From NCBI GenBank assembly GCA_031002005.1, contig JARYHS010009186.1, forward strand, positions 104,441,992 through 104,505,991: DNA of 64,000 bases, in the 5' to 3' direction. The position numbers and the translations under genes are program-made. Shown in pieces: positions 1 to 11,471 of this stretch. The stretch is from Vandiemenella viatica. Its lineage: Eukaryota > Arthropoda > Insecta > Orthoptera > Morabidae. The notes below the pieces were generated by a model. That model did not search any database. It had not been told where the DNA came from and saw nothing but the letters and a program-made list of their open reading frames with translations. Each line of letters begins with the position of its first letter. Position 1 is the first letter of the stretch.

Positions 1-1359
1 TCTGTTGCTGTAAAGTGCTCTGTGCCAAACTACACTAGGCAACGTTGTGGGGAGGTGGCGGCAAGGTAAGCTAGGACTAACCTGCGTCCCGCGGTCGTCC
101 CTACACTTCGGCTAATGAGGTCCCGTCCCGTCTCGCCTCGCCTACAAGGGATCGTGGGAATGCGCCTTAAGGTGGCGTGGCCTCCAAAACGACGCGCCGT
201 GGTAACACACCTCCTAGACGCTGTCTCGTAACGAGACAAGACGGGGCAGCTACACGGAAGGTACACGGGAGATTATTAGCTGAGCACTGGCTGGGTCGTG
301 ACAGGTAGGCATGCGGCGGGCGTCTGGCATTTCTCAAGCGACCGACAACGGCTAGTCGTCGTCTCCCAGGAGACCCAGCACTGCATCAGATCTGCTCGTA
401 GCCCCTTTCAGCACCGACTCCCCTAGCCGAATGCCCGCTCCCGTCCCCCGTAAGTCCGCTGGTCATCCTGCCAGGATGCGGGGCTGGGGGGGTCCTCCTT
501 CCCTCTCCACCTAGTCCCACATAATAACAAACATTAACAATTAACTAGAAACACGCGGGAATAATTTCTATTGGATGGAACATATCACACTACCTCCGAC
601 TCTTCTCCGACCTTCTTGGAAGGTTATCCCCTCCATGCAGCTACGTTTTCTCTCTTCTCATTGGCCTACACTCCGCCCCATAAGAAGTTTATTGTTAACA
701 AATATTTCTTTTCCTTGTGATTATTTATGCCAGCGACATTTGTGTAGCGCTTGGCAGATAACGTCCAGTTAACACATTATTATTGTGGTTTGAAAGAGGT
801 CTTTCATTCATCGAATAACCAAGCAGACGAACTCACAATGCCACACTGTGTCCATTGTTTTAAACAAGACCGCACTATGCAAGGGCATCTCCTACATCCG
901 AGAAATTAATGATGACGACATTAAGGAACTCAAAGGCAGTTTGTTCTTTGGATACCAACGAGACCACGCTACATTACATTCTTTACTACTCCCTCCACCT
1001 GTTTACGGAAATGCAACCATTATCCTTTCTCATATTTAACAAGCGAGGACAGCAAATATTCCCCGTGATAACCTTCTCGGCTGCGAAACACACTAACTAT
1101 ATAAACACATCAACTTAACTTACTGTAATTAAATTATGGCAATAAAACGATTGAATTTAACCACGTTCCTTATTGCTGATAAACAATTAAGATTTACCGA
1201 ATGGTACATGTTGTAGCAGGACGTTAATACGCCACAATACAATTTATATATTTCAAATTATTTTAATATTAATTTTTTTCAGAGCCTAGGTTAGATTTAT
1301 TAAACTGATCTCGGGCAGCCCAAATTTTATGTGTTTAAATTAATATGCAAGGGTTGGGA
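1..1359. other. Unrecognised region, GC-moderate then AT-rich
   Basis: The first 530 bases are noticeably richer in CpG than what follows and include a 78-codon open frame on the minus strand (30-266) with no family resemblance I can name. From about 530 the sequence becomes AT-rich. Short open frames at 575-772 and 848-1118 overlap each other and look like chance. No repeat end, domain or RNA gene is recognised. Confidence 0.5.
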
Positions 1360-1930
1360 TGCCATTTGGCGAACACTGGAAGCATACCTCCGGTCCCCTC
1401 CCCGCCAGGACAGCGCCGGACAGCACAAGGCTACCCTGTCCCGTTAAGACTCTCTCAAGGTTGAGTGCATCGCCCCGTTCTTGGGACGCGACGCTGTGAA
1501 GGTCACAACCCCCTTCCACACTGACGGGCGGGAGAACGCTCGCAAAAGTTGTCGTGAATCTGAATGTGGCACGACATCACGTGATTTCTAGAAAGCTTAA
1601 CGCGCCAATGAAAAGTATCCTCAGGATTTTCATAAGTTAAATCAGGTCTTATTCTTTCTGCCCCGGACATGTTTTCTTCTCCGAGAGGAAGGAGGCCATC
1701 TTTCCCAAGAGCGAGGCACTTCTGGCTTGGCCACGGTCCGAGACGGTCAAAGGCTGGTGATCCCCGTCTGGTCGCTGCATAGAGATCACACTGAGACAAG
1801 CTGTGCGACCTCCACCAGAGACGCTGTCTTCGAGCTGGTAATGTTCACTCGCCGGGTCTGGAATCATTGTGTCCTTCGAGACTGCGAATGATCCGTAAGC
1901 GATTTGAGACAGACTTATGCTCACCAAGCA
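1360..1930. other. GC-richer block with two overlapping minus-strand ORFs
   Basis: Base composition rises clearly against AT-rich flanks. Two overlapping minus-strand frames are open here (1503-1799, 98 codons; 1649-1927, 92 codons). They cannot both be real, and neither shows a motif, repeat or signal I recognise. The block could be an exon, a UTR or a promoter-proximal segment of a host gene, or an old repeat. The composition change is seen; a function is not supported. Confidence 0.3.
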
Positions 1931-3089
1931 GACCTAATTCTGAGATAGCTGGCATTTTCATCGAACATTGTGTGTTGTGGAGACCTTGCAAATCACAAGT
2001 TCCATATTTTCTTTAATTAACGGCGCCCGAGGTTAATATTCATATACATGTACATATGTCTTAATTGCGGACATTTACTATCATTTTGTATTGTGCATAT
2101 TTGTCATCTTTTGATAATCTAACTTCATTAGATAATTTTCGATTAAAGTAAATTCATTCAATTGTTTGCTTGAATAAATCGGTCAATTGTAACGTCTAGG
2201 CTTGTTTGATATTCCAGTGATTTTATGTTAATATTAAATTTAAATATGCCTAGAGGTGTAATAGCCAAATGAAAAAAATAAATATCAATGTCAGTTTCCT
2301 TGCGATATGGCAATGTTAAGATTCTTGCCAACCCAAAATTAAATTCTTTTAAATAAATCAAATTTTATAAAATTCCCCCCCTCCTAAAGCATCTCATTAC
2401 AATGTCAAAATTTACTAAGAACTGAGATAAAATTTACGGGAAATGTAGGTTCTCACGAATTGTACTAATCAAATAAACTTTAGTTATTTGTTTTTGAAAT
2501 TATAATTTATTTATAAACTTTTTGATAACAATAAAAATTTCCATCATTTAAAATCAAAGGCACTTACTTAAAAACGTCGCAGCCATCCGAAGATTTAATC
2601 AGAGAAAGATAACTCACAACACAAAAAACATAAATCAAAAACAATGATTAATGTTTATTCATTTTTCCTCATAAACTTTTCCAGAACAGATTCCAATTAC
2701 CAGTGCAGCTGACATCGGGCATCTTTGACGGACGCTTAAACAAGTATATTACCAGAAATATACACCTGTTCGGAGACAACATATTAATACTGAGCCCAGC
2801 GTTGATCGTACATAACGACCGTATCAATTGTAATTGGGGAGTGGATGGGGGGGGGGAGGGCTATGTGTGTACCTAAATTTATGCATGAATTTAATAGTGT
2901 TAATACAAAATTAATCTATTATCTTGGCTAGCATAATGGAAGTTGTTATAAATAATAACAGTTTCCAATCAAAGTTATTAAATCAAAAAACAAAGGCATG
3001 GTTGTGGTTGTAAAAACAAATTTCATTGGAACTGTGTGCTCGTGCCGATATTTATATACTGCTCGTTTCGTTAGACAGAGAACTCTTAT
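1931..3089. other. AT-rich DNA, nothing recognised
   Basis: Mostly A/T-rich sequence with short homopolymers and one G run (about 2847-2859). The 67-codon minus frame at 2158-2361 has low-complexity composition and no recognisable domain. Confidence 0.5.
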
Positions 3090-3659
3090 CAGCTAATCTC
3101 TTTGCCATGGCCGTTGTATGTACAGGAGAGCTTATTTTGAATACATCACTATTACGAAGTATATGATGACTTTTTACCGTAACAGACAGCACATGACGTG
3201 GACCACCGCACCAACACTATCTTCTCTCAAAATTGTGAAGCGCTTCTCCCAATTGAGCTCGAGAGAACAAACACTTAGAAACTGTATCTGGTCACAGCTG
3301 TCTGTCGCCAGCTGATCAGAGCTCTGCTCTCTGGCGTCGTCGCTGGGACTGTCCCCGTTCTGATGTTTTGTCCCTTTCCTCGATGTCCCTGAAGGTGCTG
3401 CACTCCCGCCAGCTGAGTTTGATAGCGCCAATAACTTCTAGAAGCAATTTCTTCGGTCCTCAGATACGTCTAATATTTGAAAAATATTATGATCATATAG
3501 TAGACTAAGTAAATAATTCCGTTATTGGATAGTCAATTACGTTATTCTCTTTCACACCATACCTCTTCACTTAGTTTCTTTATGTTTGGATTGGAACTTC
3601 CCTTCCCTGTCGCCTTTTGGTAGAATTTCTGTTCTTCGTAAGCCTCTTTCTAAAGCTTC
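3090..3659. other. Mixed-composition DNA with short opposing ORFs
   Basis: Open frames on both strands (3118-3315 plus, 3174-3431 minus) cover the same bases, so at most one could be coding. Neither resembles a known family. Nothing else is recognised. Confidence 0.4.
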
Positions 3660-3830
3660 TTTCCTACGGCGCGTGATGGGCAGTACGCGCCTTTCATCTT
3701 TTACCGCCTGGCGGTGGGTCGAGGCGCGCCGTCCCTGCTAGCATATGCGGCAAAGATGAAAGGCGTTCCCTTCCACGCGCCGAGGGACGCGCAGTGGGAC
3801 GCGCCTTAACAGATAGTGTTTCCTTGACTC
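3660..3830. other. CpG-rich segment with imperfect inverted repeat
   Basis: A dense run of CpG and GCGC/CGCGCC motifs in AT-rich surroundings. It contains an inverted pair: a CGCCTTTCATCTTT-like arm at about 3686-3702 and its complement at about 3750-3766, separated by about 48 bases, which would fold into a hairpin. It might be a regulatory CpG patch or the core of a degraded foldback element. Confidence 0.4.
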
Positions 3831-5114
3831 CTTTGAGTTAACGTGCGAGAAAACTAATCCGGCGTATATCTACGTAAGCATATATCAATTTGCTTCGGTC
3901 ACTTGAGCCTTGCCCCAATGTTTCCGTAAATCTGCATAACTTTGAAAAAACAAGTCAGAAATAAATATGCTATATTTCTATTGAGGTTATGCTGGCTGAT
4001 ATGTGATAAGGGTCATCTACCCTCTTTAGTTGTCCTTTGCGGAACCATAAGCCAGGAAGAGTCCCTTCCTCCACATCCGGGATGTTTGACCCAGTCGTAA
4101 CTTCAGCGTCTCTGGCATCACGAACGCAAAAATGACAATTGTTCGATCATACGCACAGGTCAGATGTGCCAATATTAATCAAAACATTGTAAGATTTCCG
4201 TAATATTAAACTATTCTTTGAATTACACCTCTCCCAATCTTCATAAAGTCTGAACAGTCATTTTAACAGAATGTAGTATATTGAGAGATTTTAGCTATAG
4301 TATATTGTAATTTCTACTCGGGATAATTTTTCTCAAGCTACAGCCATGTAATTTAATTCCACCCGACGCAGCATAGTCCATGGTTAACAGGTTCTCTTCC
4401 CGTGAGAAGAGGCCTCCCCTCCAGGGTATATTCAAAAAGCCCTTAGTAAGGTGTTTTAAACGAATAAAACTAATGTCACATGACTTCCCCCACTCCGCTT
4501 CTACGTGCGAGAGCGTAGTCTGAAACAGCTCTCGAGGAGTCTATTCGACGAGCCTCAGGATGGAGCACAGTGCCCGTAGGCATGAAGATTTTACTAGGTA
4601 AAGGCTAATGCATTTATTCCCTTCTGCTGGCTTAGAAAGAATATTCAGAGTGACAGGATTTTATTAGTAAGAGCTTTATTTCATGAGAGCTATTTTATGC
4701 AGTATTTTTTCAGTTATTTCAAGTGTATTCCTATGTGCCTATTTTTATTGAAGTTATTAAAGTCACTTCAACTACATGTTTTCATTTGTATCACTGATTC
4801 CTGCTCATTACTAGCACTAAGTGAGGGCAGAACGTAATTGCTCTGATCCTATGACCACATATCTTCGGTGAAACTGATCGGGGAGTGGTTGATCAGAGGC
4901 GAATCCAACTTGGTTGTGGTGAAAAACCGCTCGTTTGCTACAAGAACTCATTCATACCGAAGGACGTCAATTAAGACTGGTAACTATGGTATGAGTAAGT
5001 TACAGCTGAATTCGATTTGCTACGTCAACTTAGAAGGTGTGAACAACAAGTTCTCGTTAATACAGTCGTTGCTAGGGTGAAATTGGTAGTTGGTAACAGT
5101 AGTCAACATTAACA
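3831..5114. other. AT-rich DNA, nothing recognised
   Basis: No recognisable coding domain, repeat terminus or RNA gene. The 70-codon frame at 4868-5080 is unrecognised and probably chance. Confidence 0.5.
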
Positions 5115-5410
5115 TTGTCAGCCGAAATGTCTGTGGGTGTTGTCCGAAAAACGGCGCTGCCTGAGGTGGGCGGATGTATTAGAGCATGCGCCGTGAGTTG
5201 TGTGCCGTGCGAACAATGCGCGGCTGTGTGGACGGCGGCTGCAGCGGGCCGTGGCGCCGCCCCGACAGCCTTTGTCGCGCGGGCGGAGCGGGCAGGTGCT
5301 CCATTGTGCTGCGGACGCGGGCGCGCGGATTAACTGCGAGACCACAGCGGCCAGGCATCCGCGTGCTGTGCAAATAGAGACACCGGCAACACGCATTCCA
5401 AGCACATTTC
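5115..5410. promoter_or_regulatory. CpG-island-like block
   Basis: About 300 bases of strongly GC- and CpG-rich sequence rise abruptly from AT-rich DNA on both sides. Five overlapping frames are open across it on both strands, which is the expected by-product of high GC and does not show that any is coding. The block resembles a promoter or first-exon CpG patch of a neighbouring gene. I see no convincing TATA box or splice pattern that would fix a direction. Confidence 0.35.
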
Positions 5411-5729
5411 TTCCACCGCTACTGCCATTAAAACAGGCAATTTAAATTAACTAGCTAAAAGCACGACTTTGTGGTGGCTCTCCAAGTTTTATTATAAAAA
5501 ATATTATATACAGTTGAAGAAATTACTATCATCAAAATCCATGATCTTAGATTGTTGAAAAAAAAAATAGGCACGTTTATAATAAGACTCAATGTTTAAA
5601 TATTTAAAATATAAATTTATTTAATTTGTTTTTAATCAGATACAAAATTTCTTATTCAACTTTCTTCCTGTTTTCTACATTTTAATATTTTTAATATTAC
5701 TGATTCTGTCATAAGAAAATCTTCTATTT

Positions 5730-6010
5730 AATGCTAGTCTTTCTGAAGTTTTTACTCTCTATAACCCCAACATATATTAAACCAACAAAAGTTCCTCTTT
5801 CTCCAATATCTACAGCAACTTTATTTAATGTTAAATCTTGAGTTTTATGAATTGTGTTTGCGGAATCTAGTTGTAATCGAAATTATTTTGTTGTACAAGT
5901 GTTATTGCGTATTTTACAAAATTTAGTTGTTGGTGGAATAGGAACACAAATACTATTTTTATAAGTTGAGTGAAATTAATTTTCAAAACGAACCCATTTT
6001 ACTTATGGCA
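5730..6010 (-). pseudogene. PIF1-type (Helitron-like) helicase C-terminal remnant
   Basis: Reading the minus strand from about 6010 down gives a diverged PIF1-family helicase end. A proline-rich IPPTTKF segment is followed by TIHKTQDLTLNKV, which corresponds to the conserved HKSQGLTL motif of SF1B helicases. VDIGERGTFVGLIYVGV follows, matching the IGERE/YVALSRV motif region. There is an in-frame stop just before FRLQL, and the KSQG glycine is lost, so the copy is dead. In Helitrons this domain unwinds DNA during rolling-circle transposition. A CTAG followed by T on the minus strand at 5451-5454 could be the Helitron 3' end, but no good hairpin precedes it. A captured host PIF1 fragment is the alternative. 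Confidence 0.75.
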
Positions 6011-6699
6011 TTACATATGTATGCTAATAAAAATAATAAAAATTATTACAATGTTTTGCAAAAATAATGATTAATGGCACATCTAGAGTTAACTGAATCA
6101 TTAGGGTGAGCTAATTTATGTTCATATTCAAGTCTAGAGGTACAGTAGTTTTTCAAAACGTTTACCACAAAAATCTAAAAATTGTCGGCTAGTGTCGCTT
6201 GCCCTAGTGAGATCAGTGAAAGATTCTAAATTACAAAGTTTGTGGACACATACGTCCAGATTGGGAAAATTTTAATGGAACTTAATTGATGAATGATATT
6301 ATATCGGTTTGCCAACACAAGAATAGTAATAAAAGACCGAAAACTTCAGCATTGTACGCGCTTTCATGAGGTATGAATTCATTGTGAGAAATATTTCTTC
6401 GTTTTTACGGTCCGGAAAGGAAAGTTTGAATTAATATTTGAGGTAATTATGTATAGAGTCTGGTTTTTTTTTTCATACCAACATTTTCGTACCTTACTTC
6501 CAACTTAAAGGAAAACTCGATTGATCAAAAGAATTAATTTTTCTTTCTAAAAAATCTTTATTTAGTTAAAGCGATGTAAACCTGATAGTAAAATTATTGT
6601 TAACCGTTTTAAACACCTTTTAACTGAAAGATTACGTATTTTTATTACAGTAAGGAGAACGTTCGCCTGAAAAAAAAATAATAATAATTGAATTCTGGA
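6011..6699. other. AT-rich DNA, nothing recognised
   Basis: No repeat boundary or coding motif seen. The part next to the helicase remnant may be the decayed upstream body of the same Helitron. Confidence 0.4.
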
Positions 6700-6972
6700 C
6701 TGCGTCTCCAACCCTTAGTTCACAACCAGAAGGTTGGTTGGATCCTCTAGAAGGAGGCATACTAAGCCATTGTGTCAGAGGTAGGATGTCCAGTTCCTTT
6801 CCTCTGGGGTCTACAGTTTAACGTGGAATCCGAACCACGGAGCGTCCTGGCATAGCTCATATGATCAAACATAATTCTTAAAAATCCCTGCGCCTGCTGG
6901 GACATGAAAAGGGACCGGAGCAGCGAACTTATTGAAAGCAATCGCCTAAATCACTGAGCTACCAGACCGTTA
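6700..6972 (-). mobile_element. SINE-2 (tRNA-derived), near full length
   Basis: On the minus strand the element starts with a tRNA-like head containing a TAGCTCAG A-box (6950-6957) and has a GGTTCGGATTCC-like box (complement near 6824-6835). It ends in a conserved tail built around GGAGGATCCAACCAACCTTC. The same head, middle and tail recur at 16.2, 17.2, 26.3 and 60.4 kb, which defines the family here. SINEs are transcribed by RNA polymerase III from the internal A and B boxes and mobilised by a partner LINE. The partner cannot be told from this sequence. Confidence 0.8.
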
Positions 6973-7667
6973 TTAGAGAATCATAGAACGTATGTAATAT
7001 GAACCACGAATACAGGGGAAAATGCACCAGATGACCGAAATTTCATCACACCAATCCAACTACTTACTAAAATTTAACTCCACTTCTGTTCAGAAATTTC
7101 CTAAAGTTTTCAGTTGCTTTCACCTTCAAACGTTTGTATACATGATAGGGAACATGTAACCTTATTGTAATGCATATTTACTGTTAGCTATACGAAATTC
7201 CCTACCGAATGATCTATACGATTTCTTGTAGTAAAAATGCAGATACCGTGCAGTCAACCGAACTAATGGTGGACGCCTATTATTTTTCTGTTTTCAGTAG
7301 ACAAATTAAAGTTTTGCTTTAAAGTTTCCGGATGGCGACTACTTGAAGTGTGGTATGGACAGGAAATAAACATGTGCCTTGCTGCTTCTACGCTACAAAA
7401 TTTGTTCGTCAATTCCTCAAAAAGTTATGAGCAGCAGTGACAGATAAAGATGGAAGCCACTGTGCAAAAAGTCAGTAGACTTGTCTGAAAACTGAATAGT
7501 TACCAATATTTTGCTTGCATATAATACAGAAACTGCTCCGAATCGTTTTGTAAAACTCGAATATCTTGATCACAACTCGTCATTCCATAACAGGAAAAAA
7601 ACGCCTCTTCTTCCACATTGAAGCACGCAGTTGACTGTCTGTGGTTGATTGTAGAACATTTTTAAAT
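6973..7667. other. AT-rich DNA, nothing recognised
   Basis: No coding motif or repeat terminus recognised. Confidence 0.5.
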
Positions 7668-7797
7668 AGTGGGACTCCAGCAAGGACTGGGGGCAAGTAA
7701 CGAGAAGGAATCCGGCCAAGGCCCTTTTGAAGGAAGCATCCCGGAATTTGCCTGGAGCGATTTGGCGAAACCATGGAAAATCCAATCAAAATTTGGT
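7668..7797 (-). mobile_element. SINE-1, 5'-truncated core/tail fragment
   Basis: The minus strand carries the SINE-1 core (CCATGGTTT, AAATCGCTCCAGGC, CCGGGATGCTTCCTTC) and the ATTCCTTCTCG segment. The tRNA-like head is missing. The open frames overlapping it on the minus strand are translations of the SINE, not genes. Confidence 0.85.
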
Positions 7798-7840
7798 GTT
7801 GTTTAACTTATTAGCAGATAAATTTCTCTTTTTTATACAA

Positions 7841-8065
7841 GTAGCCCGTATTTGGACCACCTCTTGAAAATCAGTCATTTTAATATTTTAATATATTTTT
7901 TTTTTATCCTTTGATTTTGGAATATTAAAACTGGTTACTGACGTTTTAAGCCCTGATATCACCTTTATGATTGTTTATAGAAGCAAGTGACATCAAAAAT
8001 ATCCTAATTGAGTGACGAGGAAAATCACAAAGACCAAAATAAAGGTGGTAGCCCGTATTTGGACC
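7841..8065. repeat. 18-bp exact direct repeat pair
   Basis: GTAGCCCGTATTTGGACC occurs exactly at 7841-7858 and 8048-8065 in the same orientation, 189 bases apart. The AT-rich stretch between has no recognisable content. The pair could be the residue of a deletion, a short LTR-like end, or a local tandem duplication. Confidence 0.6.
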
Positions 8066-8082
8066 TTCTCATCTAATAGCCC

Positions 8083-8499
8083 TCACCGAAAATTTACATT
8101 GTTTACACGCTTTCCAAGTCTGTAAAAGGCGAAATGCTTACGGTTTTGCATCCCTGTGCCTTCCGGCTCCACGTAAATCCTCGGCAAACGTCGCACAGCA
8201 ACACAAAGTGATACCATCCTCCCCGCTGGACTAGACCCGGTACCTCTTTTAGTTGTACACACACATTGCAAGCTCAGATGACGTGTCCTAGCCTGCAGAT
8301 ACAAATATAGTGAACAGAGGCGAACAGTGTAATTCATGAGCTTCGGTTTTCCGGTGACGACCAGACAGGTGAACGGTCGGTGGCGGTATTCAAGAAGTGA
8401 ACGTTCCAAGGAAGTAGCGGAAAGAAATTGTCCTTGTGTGCGAAACAAGCAAGATGAGTGAAAATAATTAAGAATGTCTTTCATTAGATGCAAAGTCAC
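8083..8499 (-). CDS. Unrecognised 138-codon ORF
   Basis: An unbroken minus-strand frame with an ATG start at 8499, the longest frame here that I cannot assign to a mobile element. The predicted protein is basic, rich in Arg, Leu, Cys and Ser, and has no motif or membrane segment I recognise. The sequence here is less AT-rich than its flanks, which by itself lengthens open frames. I consider chance at least as likely as a real gene or exon, and no function is proposed. Confidence 0.2.
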   Translation of the reverse strand: MTLHLMKDILNYFHSSCLFRTQGQFLSATSLERSLLEYRHRPFTCLVVTGKPKLMNYTVRLCSLYLYLQARTRHLSLQCVCTTKRGTGSSPAGRMVSLCVAVRRLPRIYVEPEGTGMQNRKHFAFYRLGKRVNNVNFR

Positions 8500-8649
8500 T
8501 CTTTCATATCATTACGAGCAAAATTGTTTATCCGGTGTGCGTTGGCCACTTGAAAACGCAATAGCTATTTGAGACTGCCACAACGAATATTACCACACAC
8601 TGCTGTGTTACCGTAAGTTAAAAAACTTTGTTTGGCAACTGTTTTGGTT

Positions 8650-8701
8650 TGATTAATGTTTATTCACCAGACACGTTTCGCTCTTTGGTATGGGGCATTC
8701 T
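8650..8701 (-). other. Penelope-like terminal motif, truncated by a SINE
   Basis: On the minus strand ATGCCCCATACC is followed by a GCGAAACGTGTC segment (GAAAC complement at 8675-8679). This stem-then-GAAAC pattern is typical of Penelope-like retroelement termini and recurs elsewhere in the window. The upstream half expected in the family is absent because the poly-T of the adjacent SINE-1 begins at 8702. The family assignment is from the motif only. Confidence 0.4.
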
Positions 8702-8955
8702 CTTTTTTTTTTTTTTTTTTTGCTTCTGACTTTACGCCTTGTCAACGTCGAAGTGGTTAGAGTCGGGAAAGGAAATGGGGCAAGGAACTGGAAGAAATTT
8801 CTCTCTTACCTTTTGAAGGAACCATTCCTATATTTGCCTGGAGTGATTTCCTGAAACCTTAGAAAACCCAAATATTGATGGCTGGACGGGTATTCGAACC
8901 TGCGTTCATCCGAATGCGAGACCAGAAAGTAATCGCTCAAACCCCGCGCTTGGTC
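8702..8955 (-). mobile_element. SINE-1, near full length, diverged
   Basis: The left edge is a T run (8702-8721), the complement of the 3' poly-A tail. The core follows (CCTGGAGTGATTT, CTTAGAAAACCCAA complement) and then the head, with a B-box complement GGTATTCGAACC and a decayed A-box. Bases next to each end (GCATTCTCT and GCATCGTCT) agree at 7 of 9 positions and may be an old target-site duplication. Confidence 0.85.
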
Positions 8956-11471
8956 GCATCGTCTGTGTAATTAAACAGATATTACAATATTAATACGATA
9001 CTATTTACTACATTCACAACCTCCGACGTCTGTGGAAAATGGCCAACAAACGAGTTATTACTGGTTTCGTAGGTTCTCTATCTGTTCCTTCCTCTTCAAC
9101 TCCTGCTCCCTCTTCCGATTTTCGCTGTGACATTAGTGGAAGATTGGGTCTGAGGCTAATCTTTTCTTTTCAAGTAGCTCACTAAAATATGATCCTCAGT
9201 TTTACCTTTTGTAAAAGTTCACTCAAAATCCCTCTAAGTAGTAGTCATTGGTAAAGACTGCCTGAGTTAGTCCTGCGCGGTCTAATACAGGGATGAGGAC
9301 TAATGACGACATTCACGTTTTTACTTAATAATAAAATTAATTAGCCACTATCATCAAGTGTTTGTAACATTTAATAAGATGCAATAAACAGCATGTCCCT
9401 AAAGCTACGTGAATACTTCGAAAGTGACTACCAGTCGTATTTTTATTTTCGCTTAAACAAGTTTGCCATCGATTATATCAAAGTGTTATTTGAGTCTTTT
9501 AAACTCAGAGGTATTACTTTAACGAGGGAAACTACTTTCATGTCATATTATTAAATGTTTAAATTTACCCAACCTTATGTTTTTTTACGGATCTATTCGT
9601 TATTGTTGAATAAGGATCGTTGTGGTTTAGGATTATAGCATCTGTATGAGTATTCTATATAAACGTAATGGTGTCGAAATACAATATATTGCTACAAATA
9701 TTGTTAAAAAATTTGCCTAGCTTGTGTGTAGCAGAAGCACCATTGACTTAGTGTTATCCAAAGTTACATCGCTTTCGTGTTATTGATGAAAATATCATAT
9801 ACTGTATAGTGTATAGCAAAAAAGGAAGAGTAGCAAGAAACTTCCATGTTGTTTAGTAGTTGAATCAAATAAAATTTAATATATAATTTTATTTATTTTT
9901 GTCATTTGGTTTTAACGGATTCATACGTAGATCTAAATTGTATGTCGTTTCAAATAAAGAATAAGATGATACTATTTTTTTTAAATAAAAAAGTATGAGT
10001 AGCTACCGCTTTCTTGTCATGCAAAGGTACCTGAAATTATCGTATCATCTGCATAAGTTTATAAGGATGTAATCTATCTTTAATCTTTCATTCCATAGTT
10101 TTTTTATTCTAAATTTGAAAATATTTTCCAACTGCTGAGCTACGTGCGACTGACACCGACATAAAACCATTACAAATCCATTTGGAACCGCATTTTGAGG
10201 TTCACATTCTGCATTCCACGCCAGTCTATGTGGCTGGATTCGTTACGGTTGATTAAACAGCCATGTGGATTTTTTTCATCTCATTATTAAAAAGGCATAT
10301 TTTTTGAGTGTAAGAATGAAACTGAAGTACTAACTAATTACTCAGAACTTGAGTAAACACTTGTGTCTATACTATACTGATTTTTTTTCTAAACATTGTT
10401 TTAATCAAGTCCTTAGGAAAAATATACATAAACTCTCAGTAATTTTTCCTGTTTATTAAAATACATTTAGTAATGCTGTAAAAATTTAATGGTAAAATTA
10501 AGTTGATATATGTTTGCAGTAGTAGCTAATAATTAATGTAAATTTTTCTGGTAGTATTAGTCAGAAATTTAAGGATTTATTGAATACCATTTTCCTTGGT
10601 ACATGTGGAACAGGTGTTGTTCCCTATCCTAACTGCCGAAACCAAGATCCATCAGTGACAAAAAATAGCTAACCTACAAAGATCATTTTAACAAGAAGAA
10701 ACAAAACAACAACAAGGAGGGGATGAGTAAGAGGAGAAGAGAGAGGGCGGGGGGGGGGGGGGAGGAGGGGAGAATAAACTGTTGAACTCATACATCCCGT
10801 AACAATATGCTGACTAAGTAACATGACAAGTATTTTTACTGTTGTTTAACTGATGTTCTGCCCTACAGACGTTGAAAGACCTTTCAGGAAGTGGAAGGAT
10901 AAGATTCAAAAGTTACTAGAGATAATAAAATACACGGGAAGTAGTAAAGATTTAAAAGTTAGCTAGTGACATAACAGTTGATATAGTCTGCATACCGGAA
11001 ACACATTAAGAATTAATTCGGGCAGAGAGACACTCGGTCTTGAAAGCAAGATATTGCATGACTCGCTGAAGAATTACATGAGAATTCACCATTTTTCAGT
11101 GTAGAGAATGTCATATCTACCACAGAAAGATGAATGAAGAATGTGGATATGAAAGCTAACAGAGTACATGTTTGGATAAAGTTCAAAATGAGGAGGTATT
11201 GAGAATAATATGGGAAAAGAATGACAATATGGGAGAAATATGAATTAAATTTTATTTACTATAAGATGAGACTGTTTTCTAAAAGAATCGATAGAAAGTG
11301 AAGGTTTCGCATTGGTCAGGCAATATTCTAGCCTATGGATGACACACAAAGTGCCACAGTATTGCTGCCATCCTAAAAAAAACGACTCCTGTGACTTCGT
11401 CATGTCCATAGAATGGAACCTGAAAGACTACAACGGAAAGTCATGCTAATTCAAATTGCTCATATTAAGAG
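8956..11471. other. AT-rich DNA, nothing recognised
   Basis: About 2.5 kb with no open frame long enough to report, no recognised repeat terminus and no RNA gene. It contains a 14-base G run (10749-10762) in a purine-rich patch. It may be intronic or intergenic. Confidence 0.5.

Noticed and set aside
1503..1927. Minus-strand gene in the GC-richer block
   Set aside because: Two overlapping frames compete, neither has a recognised motif, and no splice or promoter pattern supports one. Kept only as a composition note.
5115..5410. Five overlapping ORFs in the CpG-rich block
   Set aside because: All frames on both strands are open because stop codons are rare in GC-rich DNA. No frame has a protein-like pattern or known motif.
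5451..5454. CTAG followed by T on the minus strand as 3' end of a Helitron holding the 5.7-kb helicase
   Set aside because: No convincing hairpin precedes it and no TC 5' end was found, and CTAG-T is common by chance. Mentioned only as a possibility in the helicase entry.
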